A DNA stretch of 24,596 nt from the NCBI GenBank assembly GCA_004557195.1, contig SFER01000008.1:1-24596 (forward strand), read 5' to 3'. This document shows, piece after piece, positions 1-8,677 of this stretch. Position 1 is the first letter of the stretch, and each line of letters opens with the position of its first letter. The position numbers and the translations under genes were made by a program. The DNA comes from Bacteroidales bacterium (GTDB lineage Bacteria > Bacteroidota > Bacteroidia > Bacteroidales > Muribaculaceae). The notes under the pieces are model-generated. The model saw only the letters and a program-made list of their open reading frames with translations, was not told the DNA's origin and made no database searches.

Positions 1-2040
1 AATTATTATTGTGTTGATGGCAATTCTAAAATCAATTTGGTGAGCTACCGCACCGGCGAAGTTGTGAAAACCGTTTTCGATGCCGCTACTTCTCGCAACT
101 GTCCGTTCAAGACTTTTGAAGGATTCTATATCTCGCCCGATGAGACTAAAATTCTTCTTTATGTGAATAGCACTCCGGTGTATCGCCATTCTTTCAAGGC
201 AAAATTCTATGTCTATGAGATTAAGCGCAACAATATGAAGCCGCTCTCTACCACCGATTTCCAAGAAATCCCTAAATTCTCTCCCGATGGCAGAATGGTG
301 GCATTTGTTGTTGACAATAACGTGTGGATTAAGAAACTCGATTTCGACATCGAAGTGCAAGTTACTACCGATGGCAAGAAGAATGAGATAATCAACGCAG
401 TCCCCGATTGGGTTTATCAAGAAGAATTTGGAATGCTCAATTCTTTTGCTTTCAACAACGAAAGCACTGTGCTTTGTTTCATCAAATGGGACGAGTCGAA
501 GGTGCCTCTCTTCAAATTCCCGCTCTACGAGGGCTTTTGCAACCGCAAGAGTGAGTATCGCTACTATCCCGGCGAATTTGAATACAAATATCCTGTTGCC
601 GGCGAGACAAATTCCACCGTGCAGGTGCTCAGCTACGACATCGATAACCGCAAAACCAAGGTGTTAGATATCCCCATGGATGCAGATGGGTATATTCCCG
701 ACATCCGTTTTGCCGGCGCCACCGATAAGTTGATGGTTACCACTCTCAACCGCAACCAGAATTTCCTCACAATCCACGCTGCCAACCCTATGTCAACAGT
801 GTCGAAGGTCGTTTATAAGGAGCAAAGCAAATCTTGGATTTCTATCGACAAATTCCTCGATAACTTGAATTGTGCCGATGAATCTTTTGTTGTGTGGAGC
901 GACCGCAGCGGTTTCGGACACATATATAAATATAGCATCAGCGGAAATCTCCTCTCGCAAATCACAAAAGGCGACTGGATGGTTACAAAATACTACGGAT
1001 ACGACACCGCCACCGCTTCGCATTATTTCCAATGCACCAAAGACGATGTAACAGGTCGTGCAGTCTATCGCCTCAATGCCAAAGGCGTTTTGACTAAGGT
1101 CGCTGCCCAACCGGGAACTAACTCGGCTACATTCAGCGGCAATATGAACTATTTCATTTTGTGCCACAGCGACTACACCACTCCTCCGGTATATACAATG
1201 TGGAATGCTCGCACTTCCAAGAAACTTCGCACCCTCGAATCCAATAAGGAGTATGCCTCGAAATATTGCGCCCCCGGCATCCCGGTAAAGGAACCAATCA
1301 CCATCCAGGCTTCGGGCTATTCGCTCAACGGCTATGTGATTAAGCCTGCCGGGTTCGACCCCTCTTGCCGCTATCCGGTTATCCTTTCGCAGTATAGCGG
1401 ACCGGCATCGCAAATGGTGCTCAACCGTTGGAGTTTCGATTGGGAACAATACGCCGCCCTTCAAGGCTATGTCGTTGTGTGTGTCGATGGTCGCGGCACC
1501 GGCGGCAGAGGCAAAGAGTGGGAGTCGTTGGTGTATATGAAACTCGGTCAACTCGAGGCTGCCGACCAGGTGCTTGTAGCCGATTACATGGCTAAGCAAT
1601 CCTATGTCGATTCATCGCGCATCGGCATCTGGGGCTGGAGCTACGGCGGTTATTCCGTGCTTATGGCTATGTCTCGAGCAGATTCCAAGTTTGCTGCCGG
1701 AGTTTCAATCGCGCCCGTTACCGATTGGCGTTTCTACGACACAATCTACACCGAGAGATATATGCGCACTCCTCAGCAGAACTATACCGGCTACGATGCT
1801 GCATCGGCTATCAATGCAATCCCCAATCTCAAAGGACGCCTCCTCATCATGGCGGGCACTGCCGATGACAATGTGCATCTCACCAACACAATCAACTATG
1901 TGTCGGAACTTCTCAGCCAAAATAAATTCTGCGACATGCTCCTGTATCCAAATATGGACCATTCAATCAAAACCTGCGATGCCCGTTTTGTGTTATATAG
2001 TAAAGTGTTTGATTTCTTCGACAATAATCTAAAGAAATAG
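1..2040 (+). CDS. Dipeptidyl peptidase IV (S9B serine peptidase), 5'-truncated by window edge
   Basis: The frame is open from base 1, so the true start lies upstream; 679 residues are present, and family members are usually somewhat above 700, so only the signal peptide and first strands are missing. The enzyme removes X-Pro or X-Ala dipeptides from peptide N termini, normally in the periplasm of Bacteroidales. Seen in the sequence: the N-terminal beta-propeller carries the S9B motif DWVYQEEF (406-429), whose two Glu (421-426) bind the substrate amino terminus. The C-terminal alpha/beta hydrolase has GWSYGG with the nucleophile Ser codon at 1639-1641, GTADDNVH with the Asp codon at 1864-1866, and MDHS with the His codon at 1960-1962, so the catalytic triad is complete. 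The next gene starts 9 bases after the TAG stop, which suggests an operon with the membrane protein gene and miaA. The TTG at 37 is an internal codon, not a start. Confidence 0.95.
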   Translation, partial: NYYCVDGNSKINLVSYRTGEVVKTVFDAATSRNCPFKTFEGFYISPDETKILLYVNSTPVYRHSFKAKFYVYEIKRNNMKPLSTTDFQEIPKFSPDGRMVAFVVDNNVWIKKLDFDIEVQVTTDGKKNEIINAVPDWVYQEEFGMLNSFAFNNESTVLCFIKWDESKVPLFKFPLYEGFCNRKSEYRYYPGEFEYKYPVAGETNSTVQVLSYDIDNRKTKVLDIPMDADGYIPDIRFAGATDKLMVTTLNRNQNFLTIHAANPMSTVSKVVYKEQSKSWISIDKFLDNLNCADESFVVWSDRSGFGHIYKYSISGNLLSQITKGDWMVTKYYGYDTATASHYFQCTKDDVTGRAVYRLNAKGVLTKVAAQPGTNSATFSGNMNYFILCHSDYTTPPVYTMWNARTSKKLRTLESNKEYASKYCAPGIPVKEPITIQASGYSLNGYVIKPAGFDPSCRYPVILSQYSGPASQMVLNRWSFDWEQYAALQGYVVVCVDGRGTGGRGKEWESLVYMKLGQLEAADQVLVADYMAKQSYVDSSRIGIWGWSYGGYSVLMAMSRADSKFAAGVSIAPVTDWRFYDTIYTERYMRTPQQNYTGYDAASAINAIPNLKGRLLIMAGTADDNVHLTNTINYVSELLSQNKFCDMLLYPNMDHSIKTCDARFVLYSKVFDFFDNNLKK

Positions 2041-2049
2041 TCTTTACTT

Positions 2050-3360
2050 ATGGGGCAGGAAATTAGAAAACCCAATCAGAGCGATGCTTTCAATCTCTGG
2101 CTCAATTTTATGGTCACCGGTGTTGCTTTTGCTACGCCGTTGGTCATTGCATATTTTTTCCGCCCTCTTTGGCTTCCGTTTGTTACCGGTGCGCTCACCA
2201 TTCTTCTGTTTCTCTATGTGAGAAACGGACGCGGTGGCTCGAAAAAGTGTGGCAATCACAAGGGGTGTTACATACTTCCCTACATTTTTGCCCGCACCAT
2301 GTATATCTTCACCATCATCTCTGCTCTGTTATCGTTTTGGGTAGCGACAAATGGCGGATTTGCTCCGGTTGAAGAGAAGTATGGCAAATTGGTGCATGTT
2401 TGCTATTTCCCAATCCTCATTATTGCCCCATTGCTTGCATTCAATGCACTGCGGGCTTTGTGGCACAGGCATGCATGTCTGTTTTGTGTGCTTTGCTGGA
2501 TACACAACGGCTTCCCGCAGGAACAAGGCTACTTGCGCAATTTTATGGGAAAAGAATATTTGCGAGTGATTAAATCCACCTCATTTGTCGGCTGTCTGCT
2601 CACAGTGGGTGGATGGCTCTATTTCCTGTTCCTCTACAATAGCGCAAATGTGAGCAGTTACGATTCGCTGATTTTTGCCGGAGTGCCACTGCTTTTATGG
2701 TTCATCCACGCTTGCTCACTCTCGGTGAGATGCCTCACAATTGCAATGTTTCGCGACAATTTAGCCAATAATGTATGCTTTATCAAGGGGAAGTCTTATT
2801 ACCGGTTCTTGATTTTTGTCGATGATTGCATCTTGCTGGCGAGAAACGAGAAGTTTAGAGCATTCGACACCCCCGCTTCCTGCTATTTCCCATATTCCGG
2901 CGATGTGAGGGCGCAGGAGGTTGCCGCTTCCTTGAATCTGAATGCCGCCGAATGTCGCGTGCTTTATGTCAACGACGATGCCTCCAACGATTGCTCGATG
3001 ATTCATTGTGCGCTGTTCTTCGATTCTCGCGACGATGTGGCACTCGAAGGACAATGGCACGACACCAAGTCGATGAACCATCTGTTTTCGTCGCAACGCA
3101 TTACACGAGTTTTGCGCAACGAGTATTTTCGCATCCGTGCCGCCGTCTCGGCTTACAAGACCTATAACGAGGATGGCTCGCGTCGCTACCGAATCAAAGA
3201 ATATTTCCCTAAATTCAACCTCTCGGATATTCGCACCGCCAATTTCGATCTCTCAAATCCCAAATGGATGATTAACTCAATCCGTAACGAGGACCACCCA
3301 TCCACACTGTGGCGTTTTATTTACTATCGTTATTTCGAGGGGCAAAACGATTTAGATTAA
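2050..3360 (+). CDS. Polytopic membrane protein of unknown function with Cys clusters
   Basis: This 436-residue protein is not one I recognise. Hydrophobic segments lie at roughly residues 18-37, 41-58, 80-104, 118-138, 178-198 and 206-228, giving about six membrane helices. A soluble C-terminal half of about 200 residues, rich in charged and aromatic residues, follows. Two Cys clusters stand out: CGNHKGC (C67, C73) between helices 2 and 3, and CLFCVLC (C143, C146, C149) after helix 4, which could bind metal or a cofactor or form disulfides. The ATG lies 9 bases after the DPP IV stop and the TAA stop is 3 bases before miaA, so the three genes are probably co-transcribed. No Shine-Dalgarno is visible, as is usual in this phylum. 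The composition matches its neighbours and nothing suggests transfer. The coding call is strong; the function is open. Confidence 0.85.
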   Translation: MGQEIRKPNQSDAFNLWLNFMVTGVAFATPLVIAYFFRPLWLPFVTGALTILLFLYVRNGRGGSKKCGNHKGCYILPYIFARTMYIFTIISALLSFWVATNGGFAPVEEKYGKLVHVCYFPILIIAPLLAFNALRALWHRHACLFCVLCWIHNGFPQEQGYLRNFMGKEYLRVIKSTSFVGCLLTVGGWLYFLFLYNSANVSSYDSLIFAGVPLLLWFIHACSLSVRCLTIAMFRDNLANNVCFIKGKSYYRFLIFVDDCILLARNEKFRAFDTPASCYFPYSGDVRAQEVAASLNLNAAECRVLYVNDDASNDCSMIHCALFFDSRDDVALEGQWHDTKSMNHLFSSQRITRVLRNEYFRIRAAVSAYKTYNEDGSRRYRIKEYFPKFNLSDIRTANFDLSNPKWMINSIRNEDHPSTLWRFIYYRYFEGQNDLD

Positions 3361-3363
3361 GTA

Positions 3364-4296
3364 ATGAATACACTTCCACTCATTGTAATATTAGGACCCA
3401 CTGCCTCAGGAAAGACTCGTCGTGCAGTTGAACTCGCCCGAATTATCAACGCTGAGATAATCAGCGCCGACAGCCGCCAAATTTATCGGCACATGGACCT
3501 CGGTACCGGTAAAGACATCGAGGAATATGGCGATGTGCCATACCATCTCATCGACATCTGTCCTCCGGGCTACAAATACAACCTCTTTGAGTTCCTCCGC
3601 GATTATAAAGCAGCCGAGAATGATATTCGAGCACGCGGACGCAATGTGGTGCTATGTGGCGGCACCGGGCTGTATATCGAGACTGTACTCAAAGGCATCG
3701 AATTGCCTCCGGTGCCTCAGAATCCCGAGTTGAGGCGCGAATTGGAGACCAAGTCGCTCGACGAACTCACCGATATCCTTCGACAGTACAAAACGCTGCA
3801 CAACACCACCGATGTAGATTCGGTGAAACGTGCCGTGCGCGCCATCGAAATTCAGAAATATTACCATGAGAACCCGCAGTTGCAAGCCGCTGCAACTCCG
3901 CATCCAATGACAAACGTGGTGATTGTGGGTGTGGAAATTTCGCGCGATGAGCGTCGCAACCGTATCTCGTCACGCCTCGATGCACGTATCGATTCCGGAA
4001 TGATTGACGAGGTGAGAGACTTGATTTACAAGCACGGAGTGCCGGCCGAAGACCTCATTTACTACGGACTCGAATACAAGTTTCTCACGAAGTATGTGAT
4101 AGGGGAGATTCCCCGCGATGAGATGCGTGAGCAACTCGAAATCGCCATCCATCAGTTTGCCAAGCGTCAAATGACCTGGTTCCGCGGCATGGAACGACGC
4201 GGATTTAATATCAACTGGATTCCCTACGACCTTCCTTCTGAGGAGTTTAATGAGCGGATTCTCGATTTGTGCGCCTCCGGTGATTACAAGGAATAG
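3364..4296 (+). CDS. miaA: tRNA dimethylallyltransferase MiaA
   Basis: MiaA transfers a dimethylallyl group from DMAPP to N6 of A37 in tRNAs that read UNN codons, the first step toward ms2i6A. The 310-residue length is typical. Visible family motifs are the P-loop GPTASGKT (residues 11-18), SADSRQIY with the catalytic Asp36, GGTGLY starting at residue 99, and the C-terminal RQMTWFR (from residue 268) that contacts tRNA. It starts 3 bases after the upstream membrane protein gene and its 3' end overlaps the 3' end of dprA by 13 bases, tail to tail. It shares the window with two further tRNA modification genes, trmN6 and dus, but these are not in the same transcription unit. Confidence 0.97.
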   Translation: MNTLPLIVILGPTASGKTRRAVELARIINAEIISADSRQIYRHMDLGTGKDIEEYGDVPYHLIDICPPGYKYNLFEFLRDYKAAENDIRARGRNVVLCGGTGLYIETVLKGIELPPVPQNPELRRELETKSLDELTDILRQYKTLHNTTDVDSVKRAVRAIEIQKYYHENPQLQAAATPHPMTNVVIVGVEISRDERRNRISSRLDARIDSGMIDEVRDLIYKHGVPAEDLIYYGLEYKFLTKYVIGEIPRDEMREQLEIAIHQFAKRQMTWFRGMERRGFNINWIPYDLPSEEFNERILDLCASGDYKE

Positions 4297-5381
4297 AATG
4301 AGCCGGGCATACTTTTGATTACGCCTCTGAATTCCATATCCACAAGTTTGCTCATCAATTCGTGCATGGCAATGCCGGTGGCACTGCGAATGGTGTTGAT
4401 GTGGACGGTGCCGTTGTTGAGGATGTAGTTGTATATCGGTTCTTCATCGGGTGTGATGTCGGGGAATAGCGAAGCATCGACCGCCTTCTTTACGGTGTCT
4501 TGTGGCACTTCCCACCTCATCGCCTCCACAAGGGCATCGACATCGGTGTATAGTGCCGCTTTGTTGCGTCGTATCAGAGTGTTGCACCCTGCCGAATAGG
4601 GGTCGGTGGTGCGTCCCGGCACGGCAAACACATCACGGTTGTATTCCATCGCCAGCGATGCCGTTACCATAGCGCCACCCTTTACGGCGCTCTCCACGAC
4701 AATGGTGCAGTCGGATAGCCCCGCCACTATGCGGTTGCGCGCAAGGAAATTGGCGCGGTGAATCACATCCTGCGAAGTGTAGTCGGTGAGCAACATCCCG
4801 CTATCCTTTATCATCGATATCGCAAAACTGCGATGCTGAGCCGGATAGATGGTGTTGAGTCCGTGGGCAAGCACTGCGACAGTGGATAGCTTGTTGCTCA
4901 CAGCCGCTTGATGCGCTGCTATATCAACCCCATATGCGAGTCCGCTCACCACAACGGTGTCGGGGAATATCTGCGAGATTCCTTTTATCATCTCCTCTAT
5001 CACTCCCTTGCCATAGATGGTGGCGTGGCGTGTCCCCACGATGCTTATCACATGCTGCGAGTCGAGATTGGCATACCCTTTGCCAAACAGCATGAGCGGC
5101 GCATCGACGCATTGCAGCAAGCGCTTGGGATAATCGCTGTCGGTGAAATAGGTGGTTGAGATGTCGTTCTTGTCGATAAAATCCAACTCCCGTTTTGCCT
5201 TCTCAAGGATTCCTTGTCGGTATTGCCACTCCAAGATTTTGTTCTTGCTTCCCGTGATGGCGCAAAGCTCCTCCTCACTCATCGTGAAGAAAGTTTGTTC
5301 ATCGGGGATTACATCGAGAAACTGCCGGGCGAGTTCAATGCCCATGCCCCTGATTAGAGAGAACGCAATACGATAAGGCAT
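4284..5381 (-). CDS. dprA: DNA processing protein DprA
   Basis: DprA binds incoming single-stranded DNA and loads RecA during natural transformation; in Bacteroidetes it is widely conserved and its role is less clear. The 365 residues show the usual order. A short N-terminal helical domain with SAM/HhH-like segments comes first. The Rossmann-like domain follows, with the GTR motif at residues 116-118, SGLAYGVDIAAH, HGLNTIYP and NRIVAGLSD followed by the GGAMVTA stretch. A C-terminal winged-helix (DML1-like) domain covers the last 60 or so residues. The gene starts 9 bases downstream of the thioesterase stop, so the two form a minus-strand pair. Its stop lies inside the end of miaA (13-base convergent overlap), and no terminator separates them. 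Confidence 0.95.
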   Translation of the reverse strand: MPYRIAFSLIRGMGIELARQFLDVIPDEQTFFTMSEEELCAITGSKNKILEWQYRQGILEKAKRELDFIDKNDISTTYFTDSDYPKRLLQCVDAPLMLFGKGYANLDSQHVISIVGTRHATIYGKGVIEEMIKGISQIFPDTVVVSGLAYGVDIAAHQAAVSNKLSTVAVLAHGLNTIYPAQHRSFAISMIKDSGMLLTDYTSQDVIHRANFLARNRIVAGLSDCTIVVESAVKGGAMVTASLAMEYNRDVFAVPGRTTDPYSAGCNTLIRRNKAALYTDVDALVEAMRWEVPQDTVKKAVDASLFPDITPDEEPIYNYILNNGTVHINTIRSATGIAMHELMSKLVDMEFRGVIKSMPGSFYSL

Positions 5382-5390
5382 GGCTGATTG

Positions 5391-5804
5391 CTATTTGAGA
5401 TATGGTTTGAATTTCTCGGCAAGGAGTTCGCCTCTCGACAACTTTCCGTCTTTGAGACACACGCAACTCACCACGGCGCTAATGACCATCTCGCCGGTAG
5501 CGGCATTGAAAATATCCTGGTGGAACACAAACCGTACACCCTTCATTTCCACCCAAATGGCGATTACCATGCGGTCGCCACTGCGCAATGGCGTTTTGTA
5601 ATCCACTTCCACGCGGTTGAGCACTGGTATTAGTCCTGCGTCTTGCATCGCCTTGAACGAAAAGCCGGCGTGGTCGCAAAAACGGTGGCGCGCATGTTCA
5701 AGATAGTGGAGATAGTTTGCGTTGTTCACAATCCCTTCGCTGTCTATCTCGTAGTCGCGAACATCAAGTTCTATGCTGTAACAATATTTATTGTCTAATT
5801 CCAT
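5391..5804 (-). CDS. Acyl-CoA thioesterase, hotdog fold (YbgC/FadM/4HBT type)
   Basis: A 137-residue single hotdog-fold protein expected to hydrolyse acyl-CoA thioesters in the cytoplasm. The N-terminal block DSEGIVNNANYLHYLEHAR corresponds to the 4HBT D-x-x-G-x-V-N-N-x-x-Y motif with its catalytic Asp. The later strand segments (RVEVDYKTPLRSGD and following) also match the family. I chose the ATG at 5804 because the family begins right before this strand; the open frame extends to 5849, but those 15 extra residues are Lys/Cys-rich and have no family counterpart. It lies upstream of dprA on the same strand with a 9-base gap and is divergent from the NTN hydrolase gene. No clear TAnnTTTG element is visible upstream of it. 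The substrate is unknown; YbgC-like proteins in other phyla are tied to the cell envelope. Confidence 0.9.
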   Translation of the reverse strand: MELDNKYCYSIELDVRDYEIDSEGIVNNANYLHYLEHARHRFCDHAGFSFKAMQDAGLIPVLNRVEVDYKTPLRSGDRMVIAIWVEMKGVRFVFHQDIFNAATGEMVISAVVSCVCLKDGKLSRGELLAEKFKPYLK

Positions 5805-5865
5805 ACAATATTTTTGTGCGAATTTACTACAATTCATCGATTTCTGCAACAGATTTTGCTTTGAG

Positions 5866-5897
5866 TTTGTCTATTTCGCAATAATGCAGTAATTTTG
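5866..5897 (+). promoter_or_regulatory. Bacteroidetes-type promoter for the NTN hydrolase operon
   Basis: TTTG at 5866-5869 and TAATTTTG at 5890-5897 are separated by 20 bases, a full match to the Bacteroidetes -33/-7 consensus (TTTG, about 19-21 bases, TAnnTTTG). Transcription would start near 5903, which makes the GTG at 5903 unusable and supports the ATG at 5924. Confidence 0.7.
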
Positions 5898-5923
5898 GGG
5901 TTGTGAAACAAAATTTCAAGACT

Positions 5924-7012
5924 ATGAGAAGTAGAATTTCCATAATCGTAGCATCGATGATACTGTCATTCGGTATCGAGATGCTTGGGTGCACATCTGC
6001 CATAGTTGCAGGATATGCCACTCGCGACGGGCGTCCCTTGCTGTGGAAGCATCGCGACACAGGCGAGGAGAATAACAAAGTGGAGCGCATCGAGGCTCGC
6101 AATGGTAGCATGGAGTATATCGCCCTTTATAATGCGAGCGACAAGGATTGTCGTGAGGCATGGATGGGGTATAACACGGCAGGTTTTGCCATTATGAACA
6201 CCGCGAGTTACAATCTCAAGGACGATGACGTGAAAGAGATGGACAAGGAGGGTGTGCTTATGGCAGAGGCTCTCGGAGTGTGTCGCACCGTCGATGATTT
6301 CGAGCGCTTCCTCATCAACCACAAGAAACCATTGCGTGTAGAAGCCAATTTTGGCGTGATTGACGCCCTCGGGAATGGAGCGTATTTTGAAGTGAACAAC
6401 CATTCCTACACCAAATTCGACCTCAAAGACGCTCCCGGAGGGGTGCTTGTGCGCACCAACTATTCTCATAGCGGACGCGTGGATGAGGGTATGGGCTATA
6501 TACGCGAGAAAAATGCCGAAGTGCTTCTTGCTCCTCACATCCTTGCGCACGACATAACCCCGGCGACATTCACAGAGGAATTGTCGCGCTCATTCTACCA
6601 CTCGCTGCTTGGCACTGATACATCGCTCGGTGGTGAGCGATGGGTAATCGACCGCGACTACATTCCGCGCCGCATTTCGACAGCCTCTTGCGTGGTCGAG
6701 GGGGTTGCACCGGGCGAAGATGCCTCCCTCACCACCATGTGGGTGGCTATCGGCTATCCTCCATGTGCCGAAGTGAGGATGGCACGCACCGGAGAGGACG
6801 GCGTGCCGGCTGAGTTGCGCGGCACTTTGCCCTCGGGACATTCACCGCTTTGCGATGAGGCTGTGGAGCGCAAGCATCTGGTGTTTCCAATCACCCGCGG
6901 CAGCGGTTCCAATTATCTCGACATCTCCTTGCTCTTTAATGCGCAAGGCACAGGATATTCTCAAATCTTAAAAATCAAGAATCTGGATTACTATTCAAAA
7001 CATCGACGTTAG
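5924..7012 (+). CDS. Exported NTN hydrolase, peptidase C45/C59-like (carcinine hydrolase / acyl-CoA:6-APA acyltransferase-type family)
   Basis: This 362-residue protein begins with a hydrophobic signal-like segment (residues 5-18) followed by MLGCTSAIVAG and RDGRPLLWKHRD. The Cys-Thr-Ser start plus the DGxxLLxKxRD block is the pattern of N-terminal-nucleophile hydrolases with a Cys nucleophile (C45, C59 and C69 families), in which the Cys becomes residue 1 of the mature enzyme. Cys23 is the candidate. A further block, WMGYNTAGFAIMNTASYN, fits the C45-like linear amide hydrolases. These enzymes cleave non-peptide or small-peptide C-N amide bonds; the substrate is unknown. The ATG at 5924 is preferred over the GTG at 5903 because of the promoter position. 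The next gene starts 2 bases after the stop, so this heads a three-gene operon. Family placement is moderately certain, and C69-type dipeptidase is an alternative. Confidence 0.75.
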   Translation: MRSRISIIVASMILSFGIEMLGCTSAIVAGYATRDGRPLLWKHRDTGEENNKVERIEARNGSMEYIALYNASDKDCREAWMGYNTAGFAIMNTASYNLKDDDVKEMDKEGVLMAEALGVCRTVDDFERFLINHKKPLRVEANFGVIDALGNGAYFEVNNHSYTKFDLKDAPGGVLVRTNYSHSGRVDEGMGYIREKNAEVLLAPHILAHDITPATFTEELSRSFYHSLLGTDTSLGGERWVIDRDYIPRRISTASCVVEGVAPGEDASLTTMWVAIGYPPCAEVRMARTGEDGVPAELRGTLPSGHSPLCDEAVERKHLVFPITRGSGSNYLDISLLFNAQGTGYSQILKIKNLDYYSKHRR

Positions 7013-7014
7013 TT

Positions 7015-7401
7015 ATGTGGCAGAGTGCACTTCTCACAGTGGGGATGCTTGTCATCTCCAATATCTTTATGACATTTGCCTGGTATGGGCATTTGAAATT
7101 GCAGCAAACCGGGGTGAGCAGTAATTGGCCCCTTTATCTTGTGATTTTATTCTCCTGGGGTATTGCATTGCTGGAATACTCCTTTCAGGTCCCGGCCAAC
7201 CGCATCGGTTTTGTGGGCAACGGCGGACCATTCACTCTCATGCAACTCAAGGTGATGCAGGAGGCAATCACGCTTGTGATATTCACCGTGTTCACAGTGG
7301 TGTTTTTCAAGGGTGAATCGCTGCATTGGAATCATTTCCTCGCATTTTTGTTGCTGATAGGCGCAGTGTATTTTGTGTTCCTGCCAACTTCCGAGGGATG
7401 A
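7015..7401 (+). CDS. DUF486 / DMT-like four-helix membrane protein
   Basis: A 128-residue integral membrane protein with four hydrophobic helices at about residues 4-24, 40-58, 82-100 and 106-124. The segments FAWYGHLK, FQVPANRIG and KVMQEAITL are characteristic of the DUF486 family, which is related to small drug/metabolite transporters; the function is not established. The ATG lies 2 bases after the NTN hydrolase stop. Its TGA stop overlaps the next ATG (ATGA at 7398-7401), which implies translational coupling within the operon. Confidence 0.88.
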   Translation: MWQSALLTVGMLVISNIFMTFAWYGHLKLQQTGVSSNWPLYLVILFSWGIALLEYSFQVPANRIGFVGNGGPFTLMQLKVMQEAITLVIFTVFTVVFFKGESLHWNHFLAFLLLIGAVYFVFLPTSEG

Positions 7402-7877
7402 TAGAAACCGATTTTTATACCGTCTCGGGAGGGAAATACCTCGCCTTGTTTCTTCGCCGATATCTTTCTCGATTTCTGGTGCCTGTGGTTGTGGTGTTCT
7501 TGCTCCCGGGGGTATTGTCGTTTTTCGATTATCGTTGGGGAGTGGTGCTGCTTATGTTGATTTTCATACTCCTTCCGATGGCGATGTCGATGCTTTATAT
7601 CTCGGAGGCATTGCGACCCGAGGCGCGATACACCATCCGACGCAAGAAAGTGCAATTCACGAAGCAGAGAGTGGTGATAACATTCCAAGACGATGAGGAG
7701 TCGCCTGTGTCAACGGTAGCAGTGCCTTGGGGCACATTTTCCGTGGCAGAGAAACAGAAGAAAGGCATATTGCTCGCTTTCCGCGAGAATAAAGCCTTTC
7801 TCTATATTCCTTTCTCTTGCTTGGAGTCGCAAGATGTCGATTCCCTCGACAGTCTTATTGACTCAAAGTTCAATTAG
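7398..7877 (+). CDS. Two-TM membrane protein, possibly YcxB-like
   Basis: A 159-residue protein with two hydrophobic segments (about residues 25-43 and 48-69) and a soluble C-terminal domain of about 90 residues that begins RYTIRRKKVQFTKQRVVITF. This layout, two helices followed by a beta-rich PH-like domain with VPWGTF and then FLYIPFSC, resembles the YcxB family, but I place it there only tentatively. The ATG at 7398 overlaps the stop of the DUF486 gene and is preferred over in-frame upstream codons from 7326, which lie wholly inside that gene. The TAG stop (7875-7877) interlocks with the TAA stop of the convergent esterase gene (7874-7876 on the plus strand). Confidence 0.8.
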   Translation: MIETDFYTVSGGKYLALFLRRYLSRFLVPVVVVFLLPGVLSFFDYRWGVVLLMLIFILLPMAMSMLYISEALRPEARYTIRRKKVQFTKQRVVITFQDDEESPVSTVAVPWGTFSVAEKQKKGILLAFRENKAFLYIPFSCLESQDVDSLDSLIDSKFN

Positions 7878-8650
7878 CGAGTGGAGATGCTTTGGTCGAA
7901 CATCCATTTGAAGAAATCCTTGGAGTTGAAAGCCGGATTCCAGGCGTTGTGGCCGCAACCGATAAATTCGTGGTATTGCACATCGGCATAGCAAACTTTC
8001 AGTGCTTTGTAGGCTGCACGAGAAGCCTCGACAGGCACAACCGGGTCGGCATCGCCGTGATAGATGCTCCATTTCACACCTTTTGCTTCTTTCAGACGAC
8101 TCGGGTTCACAGCCCCACAGATAGCCACAGCCGCGGCAACACCGCTCGGATAGCGGCAGGCGTAGTCATACACACCCATCGCGCCCATCGAAAGCCCCAC
8201 GAAATAGATGCGTTTCGGGTCGATGTTGTAGCGTGCAGTGAGGTCTTTCACCAAAGCTCGGAGCATACGAGTGCAAGTAACCGGTTCTTCGAGCACAGGG
8301 ATGCTGTCGGGAGTGATTTTCGATGGAGATGATTCATATCCCCAGAATTGCGATTCGGGGCATTGCGGGAATACTACATAGGAGCGATATTTATCTCTAA
8401 TTGTGGGGTTTAGGAACATTTGTCCGCCCCAAGTGAGTTGCTTCTCGTTGTCGTTGCCTCTCTCGCCACTGCCGTGGAGGAACACCACGAGCGGATATTT
8501 TGCGTCGGGATTGGCTTTTATGGGAGCCAAGAGACGATAGGGGAGAGTGTCTTGCGCCACGATATATTCGTGGGCGGAATATTCGCTCAACTGAGCGGTT
8601 GCCATCTGCATCGAGAGCAAAGCAATGAGTAAAAATAATGTACGTTTCAT
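7874..8650 (-). CDS. Secreted alpha/beta hydrolase (esterase / phospholipase-carboxylesterase type)
   Basis: A 258-residue protein with an N-terminal signal peptide (residues 1-19, ending MATA before Q20) and a compact alpha/beta-hydrolase fold. The oxyanion-side motif is FLHGSGERGND. The nucleophile elbow GLSMG has Ser154, HGDADPVVP has Asp202 and GCGHNAW has His234, so the triad is complete. This pattern fits the dienelactone hydrolase / phospholipase-carboxylesterase and PHB-depolymerase-like esterases that Bacteroidales export, often for acyl or feruloyl ester cleavage. The substrate cannot be read from the sequence. It is a single-gene unit with a good promoter 27 bases upstream and converges on the YcxB-like gene with a 4-base overlap. 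Confidence 0.9.
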   Translation of the reverse strand: MKRTLFLLIALLSMQMATAQLSEYSAHEYIVAQDTLPYRLLAPIKANPDAKYPLVVFLHGSGERGNDNEKQLTWGGQMFLNPTIRDKYRSYVVFPQCPESQFWGYESSPSKITPDSIPVLEEPVTCTRMLRALVKDLTARYNIDPKRIYFVGLSMGAMGVYDYACRYPSGVAAAVAICGAVNPSRLKEAKGVKWSIYHGDADPVVPVEASRAAYKALKVCYADVQYHEFIGCGHNAWNPAFNSKDFFKWMFDQSISTR

Positions 8651-8677
8651 AGTTCAAAGTGTTTTTGTTAGGTAGTG

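Noticed and set aside
793..1599. Long minus-strand open frame inside the DPP IV gene
   Set aside because: It is a shadow of a gene with a complete catalytic triad; no promoter or domain is seen.
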